54,323 bases of DNA from Streptomyces viridochromogenes (GCF_001270495.1 NZ_LGUR01000234.1:1-54323), one strand, 5' to 3'. Shown: positions 17,367 through 27,507, counted from the first letter of the stretch. Translations and numbers: made by a program. Notes: generated from the sequence alone by a model not told the origin.

Positions 17367-20300
17367 GGCCGACTCTCCAGGCGCGCGGGCTCAAGGAGAG
17401 CCTGCTCCAGTACCTGTCGACGACGTACGCACTCACCGACGAGGGCGCCCGCGAGGCGCTGCACCGATTCCTCGGGGACGAGACGTCCGGGATGTTCCGC
17501 GGACCGTACCTCCGGATCCGTACGCCCTTCACCGCCGCCGACGACAGCTGGCGCGAGCACCTCGAATGGCAGCGCGAGGGATTCACGCCGTACGCCCACC
17601 AGGCTCTCGCCTTCGCCCGGCTGACCTCCGCCAACGGGCACACCCCTCAGCCGACCCTTGTCACGACCGGCACGGGCTCGGGCAAGACGGAGTCCTTCCT
17701 CTATCCGGTGCTCGACCACTGCCGCCGGGAGCGCGAGGCCGGGAAGACCGGGGTCAAGGCGGTCTTCCTGTACCCGATGAACGCGCTCGCCACCGACCAG
17801 GCGCAGCGCATAAACGACCTGCTCACGCAGAACGAGGCCGGGCTCGGGAAACTGTGGGCGGGGCTGTACATCGGGGACCGTGCGGCGACCAAGTACGAGA
17901 AGGTGCGCACCCGGCGGTCCGACATGCAGCTGTCGCCGCCGGACATCCTGATCACCAACTACAAGATGCTGGACCTGCTGCTGCAGCGCGAGGACGACGC
18001 CCTGCTGTGGCAGGGGGCGGACATCCGGTACGTGGTGGTCGACGAGTTCCACACCTATGACGGCGCCCAAGGCACCGACGTGGCCATGCTGCTGCGGCGG
18101 CTCGCCTCCGCCGTCGGGGCGTCCGAAAAGGGGCGCCCGCTCGGGTCTATTTGCCCGGTGGCGACCTCCGCGACGCTCGCGTCGGGGACGGACGACGATG
18201 GCATGGCGCGGCTGCTCGACGTGGCCACGGATGTCTTCGGCACCGCGTTCACGGCAGAGTCCATCGTCGGGGAGAACCGACTGTCGGTCGAGGAATTCGT
18301 CCCGCTCACCGACGTCAAGATGCAGGGCCTTCCCACGCCGGACGAGATGCTGGCGCTGCCCGATCCCGCCTCCGGCGAAGAGGCTCTGCTCGACCTCATC
18401 GAGTCTGTGACCGGCATCCGCGATAAGGATCCGCTCGTCCTCGGCGAGAACCTGAAGCGACACCTGTTCACCCGAGCCGTAATGCAGGCGCTGGACGGTG
18501 AGGTGAAGAACAGCGCCGAAGTGCTGGACGTCATGTGGCGGGCCGGTGCGGCCGGTTGGGCGGAGGCGGTGGCACGGCAGCCGGAGAAGGCGGCCGAGGC
18601 GCTGGCCAGGTTCGTGGCGTTGTTGTCGTACGCGCGGGATCCGAAGTCGCCGCCGGGGGAGCCGCGGCCGTTCGTGCATGTCGAGGTGCACCAGTGGGCC
18701 CGGTCGGTGTCGAGGCTGCTACGTGGCGTACTGCCGTGGCCGAAGGCGGAGTTCCGCTGGGACGCCGCCGGGCTGGCCGACGCGAGCGCGAGTGACAGCG
18801 GACGTCCGGCTCCCGTGACGACGGCGACCTCGGGGCAGAACGCCAACCTCTTCCTGCCGGCCGTTTACTGCCGTGATTGCGGGCGGTCGGGCTGGGCGGT
18901 GTTTTCGCCGGAGAGCGACGACCACGACGTCCAGTTCGACACCTTCAAGATCCGGCGCGCCTCGCTCGGCCAGGACAAGGCGCGAGTGCGGAACCTGATC
19001 GCGGCGACCGAGCGGGAGGCGCGGGAAGGGTCCGGCGCGGCGCCCATGGCCGGTGGGGGCAGGGGTACGAACGGTGCCTCGGCAGGGCAGGGCGCCGGCG
19101 GGCTGCTCATGGTGCTCGACGGCGCGCGTAAGCGGCTGCGGCTGCCCGACCCCCTCAACGACTACGACAAGGACACCAAGGAGCCGCGGCTCACGGCCCG
19201 CGACTCGGCGTTCGTGCTGGTCCACTTCGGTGGCACCGTCGCCAACACCGCGGCTCGAGAGGACTGGTGCCCGGCCTGCGGGGAGCGCAACGCGATCCGC
19301 TTCCTGGGTACCGGATCTGCGGCGATGGCTGCGGCCTCGATCACGCAGCTCTTTACGGGCGGGGAGCTCGACAGGGAGCTGCACGAGAACAAGACGCTGA
19401 TGTTCAACGACTCGGTGCAGGATGCCGCGCACCGGGCCGGGTTCGTCGCGAACCGGTCGTACACTTTCTCGTTGCGCGCGCTGCTGGCCAAGCACCTGAG
19501 TCACGACGAGCCGACCGCGCTCAACGATCTGATCGCGAACGTCGTCGAGGCCACCACGGACAAGGACACCCTTGCCGCCGTCGTGCCACCCGACCTGCAC
19601 GTCTACAAGGGAGTTGACCGGCTGCTGTCCGGTCAGGGGCGTGGTGGCGGCATGCCGGTGTGGCGGCTGATCGGGCAACGGCTTGCCTTCGAGGCGCTGA
19701 TGGAGTTCGGGTTCCGGTCCCGCAATGGCCGTACGCTGGAGCTGACCCGTACCGCCGCCGCGCAGGTGCGTATCGACGACACGGCGGCGGTGGTGGCGCT
19801 GGTCCGGCGGATCCATGAGGAGTGCGTGCGCGACGGGGTGCCGTTGGTCGCTCAGGACGACGCCCGCTACCTGGCGTTCGTACGGATCTTCCTGGAGCGG
19901 TTGCGGACCCGCGGGGCGGTCGCGCACAAGTGGCTGAACAAGTACATGGACGAAGCGGGTACCAGCCGGTACTTCGTCTGGGGTGGGCGCGCGCCGGGGA
20001 TGAAGGCGTTCCCCAAGCGGGTGGCGGCCCCGGTGTTCCTGCTCAACCAGCCCAAGAACGGCAGTGAATTCGACTTCGCCACCGGCCGGCTCTCCTGGTA
20101 CGAGCGGTGGGCCGGCCGCTGCCTGGAGCTACCGCGTGAGCTGGCACCGGAGTTCTGGTCGAAGCTGCTGCCCGAACTGGCCGCCGTCGGGCTGCTGTCG
20201 GTACGCACCCCGCAGGACACATCGCTACGGGTCTACGGGCTTAAGCCGGGCAACATTGAGGCCCGGCTGCTGGACGACGAACAGGTGCGGCACGCCTATG

Positions 20301-23300
20301 TGCGCTGCCCGGTGTGCTTCTGGGAGCAGACGGTGCATCCGTCGCTGCTGGACCAGTGGCACGAGCAGCCCTGCCCCTCGTACCGCTGCCGCCGGGGCCG
20401 TCTGGTCGCCGGCGACCGGCCCGAGGGGCTCGGAGTCCACCACCGCGACCGGGACTACACCCGCGACTACTACCGGAGCCTCTACCGCCGGGCCGGCACC
20501 TATCAGGTGGTCACCGGCGAGCACACCGGCATGCTCACCCGCCCGCAGCGCGAGCAGGTCGAGCAGGCCTTCAAGCGGCGTGAGGGGTTCAAAGACCCGA
20601 ACGTGCTGTCCTGCACGCCGACGCTGGAGATGGGCATCGACATCGGTGACCTGTCGGCCGTGGTGCTGGCCGCGCTGCCGCGCCGTCCGGCCTCGTACGC
20701 CCAACAGGTCGGGCGAGCCGGACGCCGTACGGGCAACGCGTTCCTGCTGACCATCCCGGACCGCCGGCGCCGGGACCTGTACTTCCTGGAGCGTCCCAAG
20801 GACCTGATCGCGGGCACGATCGTGCCCCCGGGCTGTTATCTGTCGGCCATCGAGATCCTGCGCCGTCAGTACCTGGCCCACCTGCTCGACCATGCCGCCG
20901 CCGGGCGGCTGGTGCGCGCGGACGGGATCGTGCTGCGGGCCCTGCCGCACAAGGCGCCGCGCCTGTTCGGCCCGTCGGGGTATCTCGTCGACCTGGTGGA
21001 ACTGGCCATCGCCCAGGGTGACGAACTCGCCAAGCAATTCCTGGAGTTGTTCCCCACCGGTGTCAGCGACCAGGCCAAGGAGGACCTGATCAGGTATGCC
21101 ACGCACGAACTGCGCGGCAAGGTCGAGGAGGCCGAACGGGAGTGGTTCCGGGGCGAACGCGCCCTGCGGGCCCGGCTGAAGGAGATCGACGAGGCCCACG
21201 ACGAGCTGCACGACTCCGACCCGGACCAGGCACGGCAGAAGGCCGAACTCGACGCCGAACGGCGCGGTGTCGGGCGGCGTCTGATGAACCTGGGCGAGAC
21301 CCCAGCGCAGACCGCCCTGTGCGACCTGGGGCTGCTGCCGAACTACGCCCTGATCGACTCCACGACCATCCTGTCGGCGACCCTGTACGGCGAGGACGGC
21401 GTAGACCCCGAGACGAAGAAGACGAAGTACACCTCCGACACCTACGCCTATGAGCGGCCCCGGCGCATCGCGCTGGAGGAACTGGCACCCGGCAACACCT
21501 TCTACGTCAACGGCTACAAGCACCAGATCAGCGGCCTGGAGATCGCCACGGGCGGTAAGCAGGAGTGGCGTACCTGGCGGGTGTGCCCCGGCTGCGGCTA
21601 CGTCCGCACCGAGAATGCCGCCGAGGACCGCTCGCCGTGCCCGCGGTGCAGGACCGCGCACATTGCCGACGACGGCTCGTGCCTGTTCCAGATCGTCGAA
21701 CCCGCCACCGTCACCTCGCGCGACAAGCGAGAGGACGCCCGGATCCGCGACGACAAGGACGACCGCGACCGCCGTTCCTACGCCGTGGTGGACGCGGTGG
21801 ACATCCCGGAGGCGGACATCGAACCCGGCTCGTGGCGGCACAAGCACCAGACGTTCGGGGTCGACTACTGCCGCCGCGCCATGATCCGGCGGATCAACGT
21901 CGGGCCGGTCCGCTACGACGCCCAGTCCCGTGACGACTTTGCCGGCCACCTGGTGCGGCTCAACCCGTTCCAGGTGTGCACGGCGTGCGGCGCGGCCAGC
22001 GCCGACGGACAGCCCGTCTTCGACCACGACACCGATGAGCTGGACTCCCTCGCCGCTCGCAGTGGTCGCCTCAAGCACCACCGCCCGTGGTGCCCCTTGC
22101 GCCGGGGCAAGAAGACCGGAGCCCGCGAGGAGCCGGTGCTGCTCGCCCACCAGCTGCAGACCGAGGCACTGCGCGTGCTGATCCCGGCCGCCACCGCGGA
22201 CGTCGACGCCAAGGTGCACTCCTTCCGGGCTGCACTGCGGCTCGGCGTGGACCTGCACTTCGGGGGCGACCCGCAGCACCTGGCCACCACGGTCGCCTCC
22301 ATGCCGGACACCGGCAGCGGGGAGCGACGCTGGTTCCTGGTGCTCTTCGACTCCCTGCCCGGCGGCACCGGTTACTTGGACCGGCTCACCGACCGGGACG
22401 CGTTCCGCGACACCCTTCTGGCGGCGTACGAGACGCTGAAGAACTGCCCGTGCGCCGAGGAACAGCGCCGCGCCTGCCACCGCTGCCTGCACCGCTACAC
22501 GCCGGAGCCCTTCCAGGACATCGTCTCGCGCCAGTCCGCGCTGACCATGCTGGAGTCCCTGCTGTTCACGAAGGACGGCGAGAACGGCTGGGAGATCGAC
22601 GACGTCGAGCACACCGGGCTCGTCGGCCTGGACGCCCAGGTGGAGTCCGACCTGGAGGCCCGCTTCCTGGCCGCCCTGCGCGACTGGGTGAAGGTCACCG
22701 ACGACGCCTCCCTGGACGAGGACGGCCACGCCAGCGGCCACCTTCGCTTCACTAGCAGCGCCGGCGAATCCAGCGGATCCGGCGTGATGCACTGGCGGCT
22801 GACCGCGCAGCAGCAACTCCGGGGCACCGTCAGCGACTTCACCTTCACCCGCGTCGACGGCCCGGCCCAGAGCGTCAAGGTTTACCTCGAAGGCTTTCGC
22901 TTCCACGCCAGCCGCGAGCACAACCAGATCGCCGTCGACGCGGCCAAGCGCACCCGCCTGCGCGCCGAGGGGGAGATCGTCTTCCAGGTCACCTGGGCCG
23001 ACATCGACCTGTTCGAGAACCGGCCTACCCGCACGAAGCCTGTCTGGCCGCCCTACCGGGGCACCGCGCAGGAGGGGGCCAAGACGGCGTACGAACAGTA
23101 CGGCGGCCAGCGCGCCCACTTCGCCGGAGCCGTCTTCGCCAACCCCATCGACACGCTGATCGCCTACCTGCGCGACCCGGACCCCGAGCGTTGGACCCGC
23201 CGGGCCCGCGCGCTCGTCACCGGGCTGACGGCCCAGCCCGGTACGGCACCGGTCGCCGCGACCGGACGGCGCAGTGAACTCGTCGCCGCCCTGCGCGGCC

Positions 23301-24106
23301 AGCTGGCCACGTTGTCCGTCGCCGACCGCCACGACAAGCCGGTCGTCCCGGACGCCGCCGGCATCGGACCCGTGCATGTCTTCCGCTCCCAGGACGACAC
23401 CGGGCTTCCGATCGTGTTCGCGGTGGACGGTGCCGACCCTGAGAACCTGAAGTGGACCGCGCTCACCGTCCTCGACGACAGCGACGCCGTATTGGACAGC
23501 GACGAGCACAAGGAACGCTGGCGGTCCTGGCTGTACTGGAGCAACCTCACCCAGTTCCTCTCGTCGGCCGGTGGCGACGGAGTGCAGCTCGCCACGAGCA
23601 AAGCCGCCGAATTCGAGGTCGAGGTCCTTGCCGTCTGCGGCGGACTCGGTGAGCTCGACTCGCTCATCGGCGTACCCGCCGTCACGGTCAAGCCGGCAGA
23701 CCCGAACCCGGACGAGGACTCGGCGGCCGAGCAGGCCGTCGCTCGGCTCCTGCGTGACGCGGCCTGGGACGAGGAGATCCTGGAGATCCTGCGCGAGGAG
23801 CCCGTCGAGGCACCCGACCTGCTCCGCCTCGCCGAGCTGCTCGCCGACCGGGGCAAACAAGCGCCCGTCTTCGGCTATGAACTGGGCAGCACCAGCCGCT
23901 GGCTGGCCGACTTCGCCTGGCACACCTCCGGAGTGAGGATCGCCGTGGTCCCCGCCCCTGAGAGCGAGGACGACGACGAGGCACACCGGCGCGACGCCGC
24001 CTACGCCGCGGACGGCTGGACCGTACGGACCGCGGCCGCATGGCTCGACCACCTCGACGAGCTGATCGCCCAGCTCCCCGACACGGAAGAAGACACATCC
24101 CGATGA
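17363..24106 (+). CDS. Giant DEAD/DEAH helicase with DUF1998 region (DruE- or DrmA/DrmB-like)
   Basis: A 2247-residue protein starting at GTG 17363, with a strong aggagg 11 bases upstream. Lobe 1 has Walker A TTGTGSGKTES (~101) and a DEFH box in VVVDEFHTYDG (~226). Lobe 2 has TPTLEMGIDIGDL (~1086) and motif VI QQVGRAGRRTGNAF (~1114). Several Cys pairs that could bind zinc are scattered: CRDCG (~502), CPACG (~635), CPVC (~983), CPGCG/CPRC (~1408) and CTACG (~1538). The DUF1998 region appears at ~1663 (LPGGTGYLDRL) and ~1694 (the Cys-rich CPC...CHRCLHRY). A further ~550 residues follow. DUF1998 is found in DISARM DrmB and in the Druantia helicase DruE; here one chain does what DrmA and DrmB do in two. 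It is coupled by 4-base overlaps to genes on both sides. Confidence 0.8.
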   Translation: MRPTLQARGLKESLLQYLSTTYALTDEGAREALHRFLGDETSGMFRGPYLRIRTPFTAADDSWREHLEWQREGFTPYAHQALAFARLTSANGHTPQPTLVTTGTGSGKTESFLYPVLDHCRREREAGKTGVKAVFLYPMNALATDQAQRINDLLTQNEAGLGKLWAGLYIGDRAATKYEKVRTRRSDMQLSPPDILITNYKMLDLLLQREDDALLWQGADIRYVVVDEFHTYDGAQGTDVAMLLRRLASAVGASEKGRPLGSICPVATSATLASGTDDDGMARLLDVATDVFGTAFTAESIVGENRLSVEEFVPLTDVKMQGLPTPDEMLALPDPASGEEALLDLIESVTGIRDKDPLVLGENLKRHLFTRAVMQALDGEVKNSAEVLDVMWRAGAAGWAEAVARQPEKAAEALARFVALLSYARDPKSPPGEPRPFVHVEVHQWARSVSRLLRGVLPWPKAEFRWDAAGLADASASDSGRPAPVTTATSGQNANLFLPAVYCRDCGRSGWAVFSPESDDHDVQFDTFKIRRASLGQDKARVRNLIAATEREAREGSGAAPMAGGGRGTNGASAGQGAGGLLMVLDGARKRLRLPDPLNDYDKDTKEPRLTARDSAFVLVHFGGTVANTAAREDWCPACGERNAIRFLGTGSAAMAAASITQLFTGGELDRELHENKTLMFNDSVQDAAHRAGFVANRSYTFSLRALLAKHLSHDEPTALNDLIANVVEATTDKDTLAAVVPPDLHVYKGVDRLLSGQGRGGGMPVWRLIGQRLAFEALMEFGFRSRNGRTLELTRTAAAQVRIDDTAAVVALVRRIHEECVRDGVPLVAQDDARYLAFVRIFLERLRTRGAVAHKWLNKYMDEAGTSRYFVWGGRAPGMKAFPKRVAAPVFLLNQPKNGSEFDFATGRLSWYERWAGRCLELPRELAPEFWSKLLPELAAVGLLSVRTPQDTSLRVYGLKPGNIEARLLDDEQVRHAYVRCPVCFWEQTVHPSLLDQWHEQPCPSYRCRRGRLVAGDRPEGLGVHHRDRDYTRDYYRSLYRRAGTYQVVTGEHTGMLTRPQREQVEQAFKRREGFKDPNVLSCTPTLEMGIDIGDLSAVVLAALPRRPASYAQQVGRAGRRTGNAFLLTIPDRRRRDLYFLERPKDLIAGTIVPPGCYLSAIEILRRQYLAHLLDHAAAGRLVRADGIVLRALPHKAPRLFGPSGYLVDLVELAIAQGDELAKQFLELFPTGVSDQAKEDLIRYATHELRGKVEEAEREWFRGERALRARLKEIDEAHDELHDSDPDQARQKAELDAERRGVGRRLMNLGETPAQTALCDLGLLPNYALIDSTTILSATLYGEDGVDPETKKTKYTSDTYAYERPRRIALEELAPGNTFYVNGYKHQISGLEIATGGKQEWRTWRVCPGCGYVRTENAAEDRSPCPRCRTAHIADDGSCLFQIVEPATVTSRDKREDARIRDDKDDRDRRSYAVVDAVDIPEADIEPGSWRHKHQTFGVDYCRRAMIRRINVGPVRYDAQSRDDFAGHLVRLNPFQVCTACGAASADGQPVFDHDTDELDSLAARSGRLKHHRPWCPLRRGKKTGAREEPVLLAHQLQTEALRVLIPAATADVDAKVHSFRAALRLGVDLHFGGDPQHLATTVASMPDTGSGERRWFLVLFDSLPGGTGYLDRLTDRDAFRDTLLAAYETLKNCPCAEEQRRACHRCLHRYTPEPFQDIVSRQSALTMLESLLFTKDGENGWEIDDVEHTGLVGLDAQVESDLEARFLAALRDWVKVTDDASLDEDGHASGHLRFTSSAGESSGSGVMHWRLTAQQQLRGTVSDFTFTRVDGPAQSVKVYLEGFRFHASREHNQIAVDAAKRTRLRAEGEIVFQVTWADIDLFENRPTRTKPVWPPYRGTAQEGAKTAYEQYGGQRAHFAGAVFANPIDTLIAYLRDPDPERWTRRARALVTGLTAQPGTAPVAATGRRSELVAALRGQLATLSVADRHDKPVVPDAAGIGPVHVFRSQDDTGLPIVFAVDGADPENLKWTALTVLDDSDAVLDSDEHKERWRSWLYWSNLTQFLSSAGGDGVQLATSKAAEFEVEVLAVCGGLGELDSLIGVPAVTVKPADPNPDEDSAAEQAVARLLRDAAWDEEILEILREEPVEAPDLLRLAELLADRGKQAPVFGYELGSTSRWLADFAWHTSGVRIAVVPAPESEDDDEAHRRDAAYAADGWTVRTAAAWLDHLDELIAQLPDTEEDTSR

Positions 24107-26415
24107 CCGCCCGGCTCCGCCTGTACCGCAAGGCCGAACAGGAGCTGTACAAGCTCGACCGCTCGGTGAAGTCGGACTTCTACAACTTCTGCCATCACTT
24201 CCGGGACAACCCCGAGCTGCCGGGCCTGCGCAAGAAGCAGCTCAAGGGCGACTCACGCATCTGGTCCGCCCGCGTCAGCAAGGACTACCGTGCTCTGCTG
24301 ACCCCCACCGGCGTCGACGCGGACGGTATCGAGAGCTGGCTGCTCATCGCCGTCCGCCACCGCAAGGACGTCTACGAAGAGCTCCAGGTCGCCGTTAACC
24401 GTGTCACCGGTGAGATCGAGTTCGTCGATCTGTCGGTCGTCGGTCAGAGTGCTCTGCGCAGGGCCGGCATCACGCTGACCCCGGCGGAGCCCGAGCCTGA
24501 GACGAAGCCGCAGGCCGTGGAGCCCGCCCCCGAGCCGGTACACGCGGCACCGGCCCTGCTGTCCGCGTACGACGCCGGACAGCTGCGCGAGCTAGGTGTC
24601 GCGGACCAGCTCATCGAGCTGGCGCTGATCGTGACCACCAGCGAGGAACTCGACCAACTCCTGGAGGGCGCCCCGCTGCTCTCGAAGGACGTCCTGTACG
24701 GCCTCGCCGCGGGCATGGACATCGACGACGTACGCCGCGAGATCACCGCCCCCGTCGAGCTCGACGAGCGCCCCGACCTCGACGACTTCGCCGCCGCCCT
24801 GTCGCGCACGAAGGTCACCACGGTCGACGACGACGTACGCGACGCCATCGAAGAAGGCGACTTCCGCGCCTGGAAGGTCTTCCTCCACCCGACCCAGGAA
24901 CGTCTGGTCCACCGCCACTACAAAGGCCCCGCCCGGGTCTCCGGCGGTCCCGGTACCGGCAAGACCATCGTCGCCCTGCACCGCGTCAAGCACCTCGCCG
25001 AGCAGCTGCCTCCTGGCCACAGCAAACCGATCCTGCTGACCACCTTCACCAAGAACCTCACCACCGACCTACGGCTCAGGCTCGCCTCCCTGATCGAACC
25101 CGAGCCCCTGGCCCGCGTCGACATCGCCCACATCGACCAGCTCGCCGCGCGCGTCCTCGGAGAGAACACCGCCCCTGGCCGCGGCAAGCAGCGCGTGTAC
25201 GACCACGTGGCCCTCAACGAGATGCGCCAACTGCTCGCCGAACTCGACGACCGGCGCTTCGAGCCGGAGTTTCTCCTGGAGGAGTGGGAACAGGTCATCC
25301 TCGGCCAGGCCGTCGCTACCCGCTCCGACTACTTCAACGCCCGCCGGGCCGGCCGAGGCCGAGCACTGACCCGCCCCGAGCGTAACCACGTCTGGAAGGT
25401 CATCGAGCAGTTCACCGCCCGCCTCGACAAGCTGGGCGTGGAAACCTGGGGCCAGGCCGCCGAGCGCGCCGCCCGACACGAGATCGAGCGTGCCGCGAAG
25501 ATCAGGGCCCGCCGCGAGTACAAAGAAGAGATCGGCGGCAAGGACCTTATCCACCGCGACAACAGCTCCGGCATGCGCTACCTCGGCTACCGCTACCGGC
25601 ACATCGTCGTCGACGAGGCCCAGGACCTGCGCCCCGCGCACTGGAAGATGCTGCGCGCCATGGCCGACCCCGACCTGCCCAACGACCTGTTTATCGCCGG
25701 CGACACCCACCAGCGCATCTACGACCACCAAGTCGCCCTCGGCGCCCTCGGCATCAACATCCGCGGCCGAGCCTCCCGCCTGACCCTTAGTTACCGCACG
25801 ACCAAGGAGATCCTCGCCGAGGCCCTCCGCGTCGTGGAGCCCAAGGAGAACAGCGGGAAGATCACCTACGACGATCTCGACGACGGCACCGACAACCTCG
25901 CCGGATACCGTTCCGTGCTCCACGGCCCGAAGCCGGGCTTCGTTCCGTACGAGACCTGGGAGGACGAACTCGTCGGCCTCGCGGCCACCTTGACGACCTG
26001 GCGTGCAGAGCTGTCGACCGACGAGAACGGAGCGCCTCTCGACCCCAGCGGCCGGATCGCCGTGTGCGTCGCCGACCGCGACATGGTCAGCCAGACCATG
26101 TACTACCTGGAGACGAAGGCGGGCGTCACCTGCGCCGAGCTCACCAAGGAAGGCCCCAAGGGCGACGGTGAGATCCACGTGGGAACCATGCACCGCTTCA
26201 AGGGCCTGGAATACCAGCGCCTCGCCATCGTCGGCGCCAGCGACGGCATCATCCCGCGCACCAGTGCGATCGAGCGCTACCGCACCGAGGACCCGCCCCG
26301 CTACGAACGCGAACAGCGCAAGGCCCGCTCACTACTGTTCGTCGCCGCCACCCGCGCCCGCGACGCCCTCAACATCAGCTGGCACGACAAGCCCAGCCCC
26401 TTCCTGCCGATCTGA
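24103..26415 (+). CDS. UvrD/Rep-type helicase with N-terminal RelE/ParE-like domain
   Basis: A 770-residue fusion. Residues 1-100 resemble a RelE/ParE-type mRNA endoribonuclease: LYRKAEQELYKLDRSV, then LKGDSRIWSARVSKDYRALL and a final strand with VRHRKDVYE, the usual order of strands and basic residues. A proline/glutamate-rich linker and a helical segment follow. The superfamily 1 helicase starts with Walker A GGPGTGKTIVALHR (~281), then VVDEAQDL (~502), GTMHRFKGLEYQRLAIVG (~692) and FVAATRARDAL (~746). No antitoxin gene is adjacent. It is the last gene of the operon, starting inside the stop of the DUF1998 helicase gene. Whether the RelE-like part cuts RNA, binds RNA or is only structural cannot be told from sequence. 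The helicase call is firm, the RelE-like call moderate. Confidence 0.85.
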   Translation: MTARLRLYRKAEQELYKLDRSVKSDFYNFCHHFRDNPELPGLRKKQLKGDSRIWSARVSKDYRALLTPTGVDADGIESWLLIAVRHRKDVYEELQVAVNRVTGEIEFVDLSVVGQSALRRAGITLTPAEPEPETKPQAVEPAPEPVHAAPALLSAYDAGQLRELGVADQLIELALIVTTSEELDQLLEGAPLLSKDVLYGLAAGMDIDDVRREITAPVELDERPDLDDFAAALSRTKVTTVDDDVRDAIEEGDFRAWKVFLHPTQERLVHRHYKGPARVSGGPGTGKTIVALHRVKHLAEQLPPGHSKPILLTTFTKNLTTDLRLRLASLIEPEPLARVDIAHIDQLAARVLGENTAPGRGKQRVYDHVALNEMRQLLAELDDRRFEPEFLLEEWEQVILGQAVATRSDYFNARRAGRGRALTRPERNHVWKVIEQFTARLDKLGVETWGQAAERAARHEIERAAKIRARREYKEEIGGKDLIHRDNSSGMRYLGYRYRHIVVDEAQDLRPAHWKMLRAMADPDLPNDLFIAGDTHQRIYDHQVALGALGINIRGRASRLTLSYRTTKEILAEALRVVEPKENSGKITYDDLDDGTDNLAGYRSVLHGPKPGFVPYETWEDELVGLAATLTTWRAELSTDENGAPLDPSGRIAVCVADRDMVSQTMYYLETKAGVTCAELTKEGPKGDGEIHVGTMHRFKGLEYQRLAIVGASDGIIPRTSAIERYRTEDPPRYEREQRKARSLLFVAATRARDALNISWHDKPSPFLPI

Positions 26416-26448
26416 GGAGCCGGTTGGCGCACCTGGGCCGGCAGTCGT

Positions 26449-27507
26449 CTACGGAATTCCGGCCCGGGAGAGGGAACTCGGTTCGTAGCGCAGCTGGTAG
26501 GAACGCACGCCTGCGCCATTCATGCGGTAGAGCGTGATCGCGGACAGGAACTGCTCCTTGACCTGCACGGTGCGATGGCGTTCCTTCTCCCCAATGCCGC
26601 TGATCCATTCCTCGATGTGCTCTGGGAGCTTGAAGGCCAATTCATAGGCGCCGACCGCGTCTGCGGGTGAGAGCGTCCACTCGGCCGCGGTCCCCGTGCC
26701 CCGTCGCTTGATCCGCACCGTATGGTCGGGCTTTGCCTCGGCGTACTCCAGGAACCCTCGGTGATCATTAGCGGCGAGCGGCAGGATGAATGGCGCGGCG
26801 GGGAAACCGAGGAGCAGTTCCGCGTCGCTGTGCTGCCGGAGCGCCGTGGCGAAGTCCTCGATCGCGGTGCCGGCGGCCTGCTTGAACTTCCCGTCGGGGA
26901 TGGAGACAGGTGGCAGCTCCAGCGGGGATGTCCCCAGAGCCGTCCGCAGCCGGGATCGCATCCAGTTCAGCGGGAACGGGGCCGATTTCGGCAGATGCCG
27001 CTGTGCCGCGAACAGGCTCGTCGCCGTTGCTCCGATGTGGCCGAGCAGCCAGGTGAAGGAAGCACCCGACAGGTCCACGAGAGAGATCTGGTGGGCGAGC
27101 GCGTACTTCTGCGCGTTGGCGGTGAACCCGCTCGCGGAGAACAATGCGTACGAGTACTTGTACCGCTGCCGGGGCCGCGTCCCGGGGCCCGTCATAAAGT
27201 TCTCGTTCACGTCGTGCATGACACCGTGGGCGTTCCGGACGACCTCCAACTCGCAGCGCGTCTGGTAGTACTTGGCTTCCAGGAACAGCCGCACCGGCAT
27301 GGAGAACGCCGGGGTGAAGGCGAACTCCCCGAGTACGTCGACCTGGTGGAGCGCACCCCGCCCTCGGATCCGGAGAGTCTGGCCCTCCGTCACCAACTCG
27401 ACCGGGTCTTGATTTTCGTGGACGAGAAGCCGGTAGCCGCTGAAGCGCAGCAGCCAGGCCAACGACTCTTCCAGTAAGTAGCCCCGCAACGACGAGTCCT
27501 TGAGCAC
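26449..27507 (-). CDS. Mrr-like PD-(D/E)XK restriction endonuclease
   Basis: A 352-residue protein from GTG 27507, which has aaggag seven bases upstream; an in-frame GTG ten codons earlier (27537) is less likely. The N-terminal half has a restriction-endonuclease core: a first helix LLEESLAWLLRFSGY, then HQVDVLGEF (Asp57), then LFLEAKYY (Glu77, Lys79) and the later strand-helix unit YALFSASGFTANAQKYA typical of Mrr-type enzymes. The C-terminal half is unassigned. It is convergent with the kinase-led locus, with only 33 bases between the stops. A plausible role is the cutting subunit or a type IV restriction enzyme; class 1 DISARM would have the PLD nuclease DrmC, which is not in this window. 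The nuclease call is good; the link to the operon is inferred. Confidence 0.7.
   Translation of the reverse strand: MLKDSSLRGYLLEESLAWLLRFSGYRLLVHENQDPVELVTEGQTLRIRGRGALHQVDVLGEFAFTPAFSMPVRLFLEAKYYQTRCELEVVRNAHGVMHDVNENFMTGPGTRPRQRYKYSYALFSASGFTANAQKYALAHQISLVDLSGASFTWLLGHIGATATSLFAAQRHLPKSAPFPLNWMRSRLRTALGTSPLELPPVSIPDGKFKQAAGTAIEDFATALRQHSDAELLLGFPAAPFILPLAANDHRGFLEYAEAKPDHTVRIKRRGTGTAAEWTLSPADAVGAYELAFKLPEHIEEWISGIGEKERHRTVQVKEQFLSAITLYRMNGAGVRSYQLRYEPSSLSRAGIP

Noticed and set aside
20225..24052. 1275-codon minus-strand frame
   Set aside because: Low-complexity Gly/Val/Arg composition and exactly antisense to the DUF1998 helicase; a by-product of high GC.
7542..26415. BREX or Pgl system
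   Set aside because: A kinase and a large methyltransferase recall Pgl, but there is no PglZ phosphatase, no BrxC/PglY ATPase and no BrxL or Lon-like gene.
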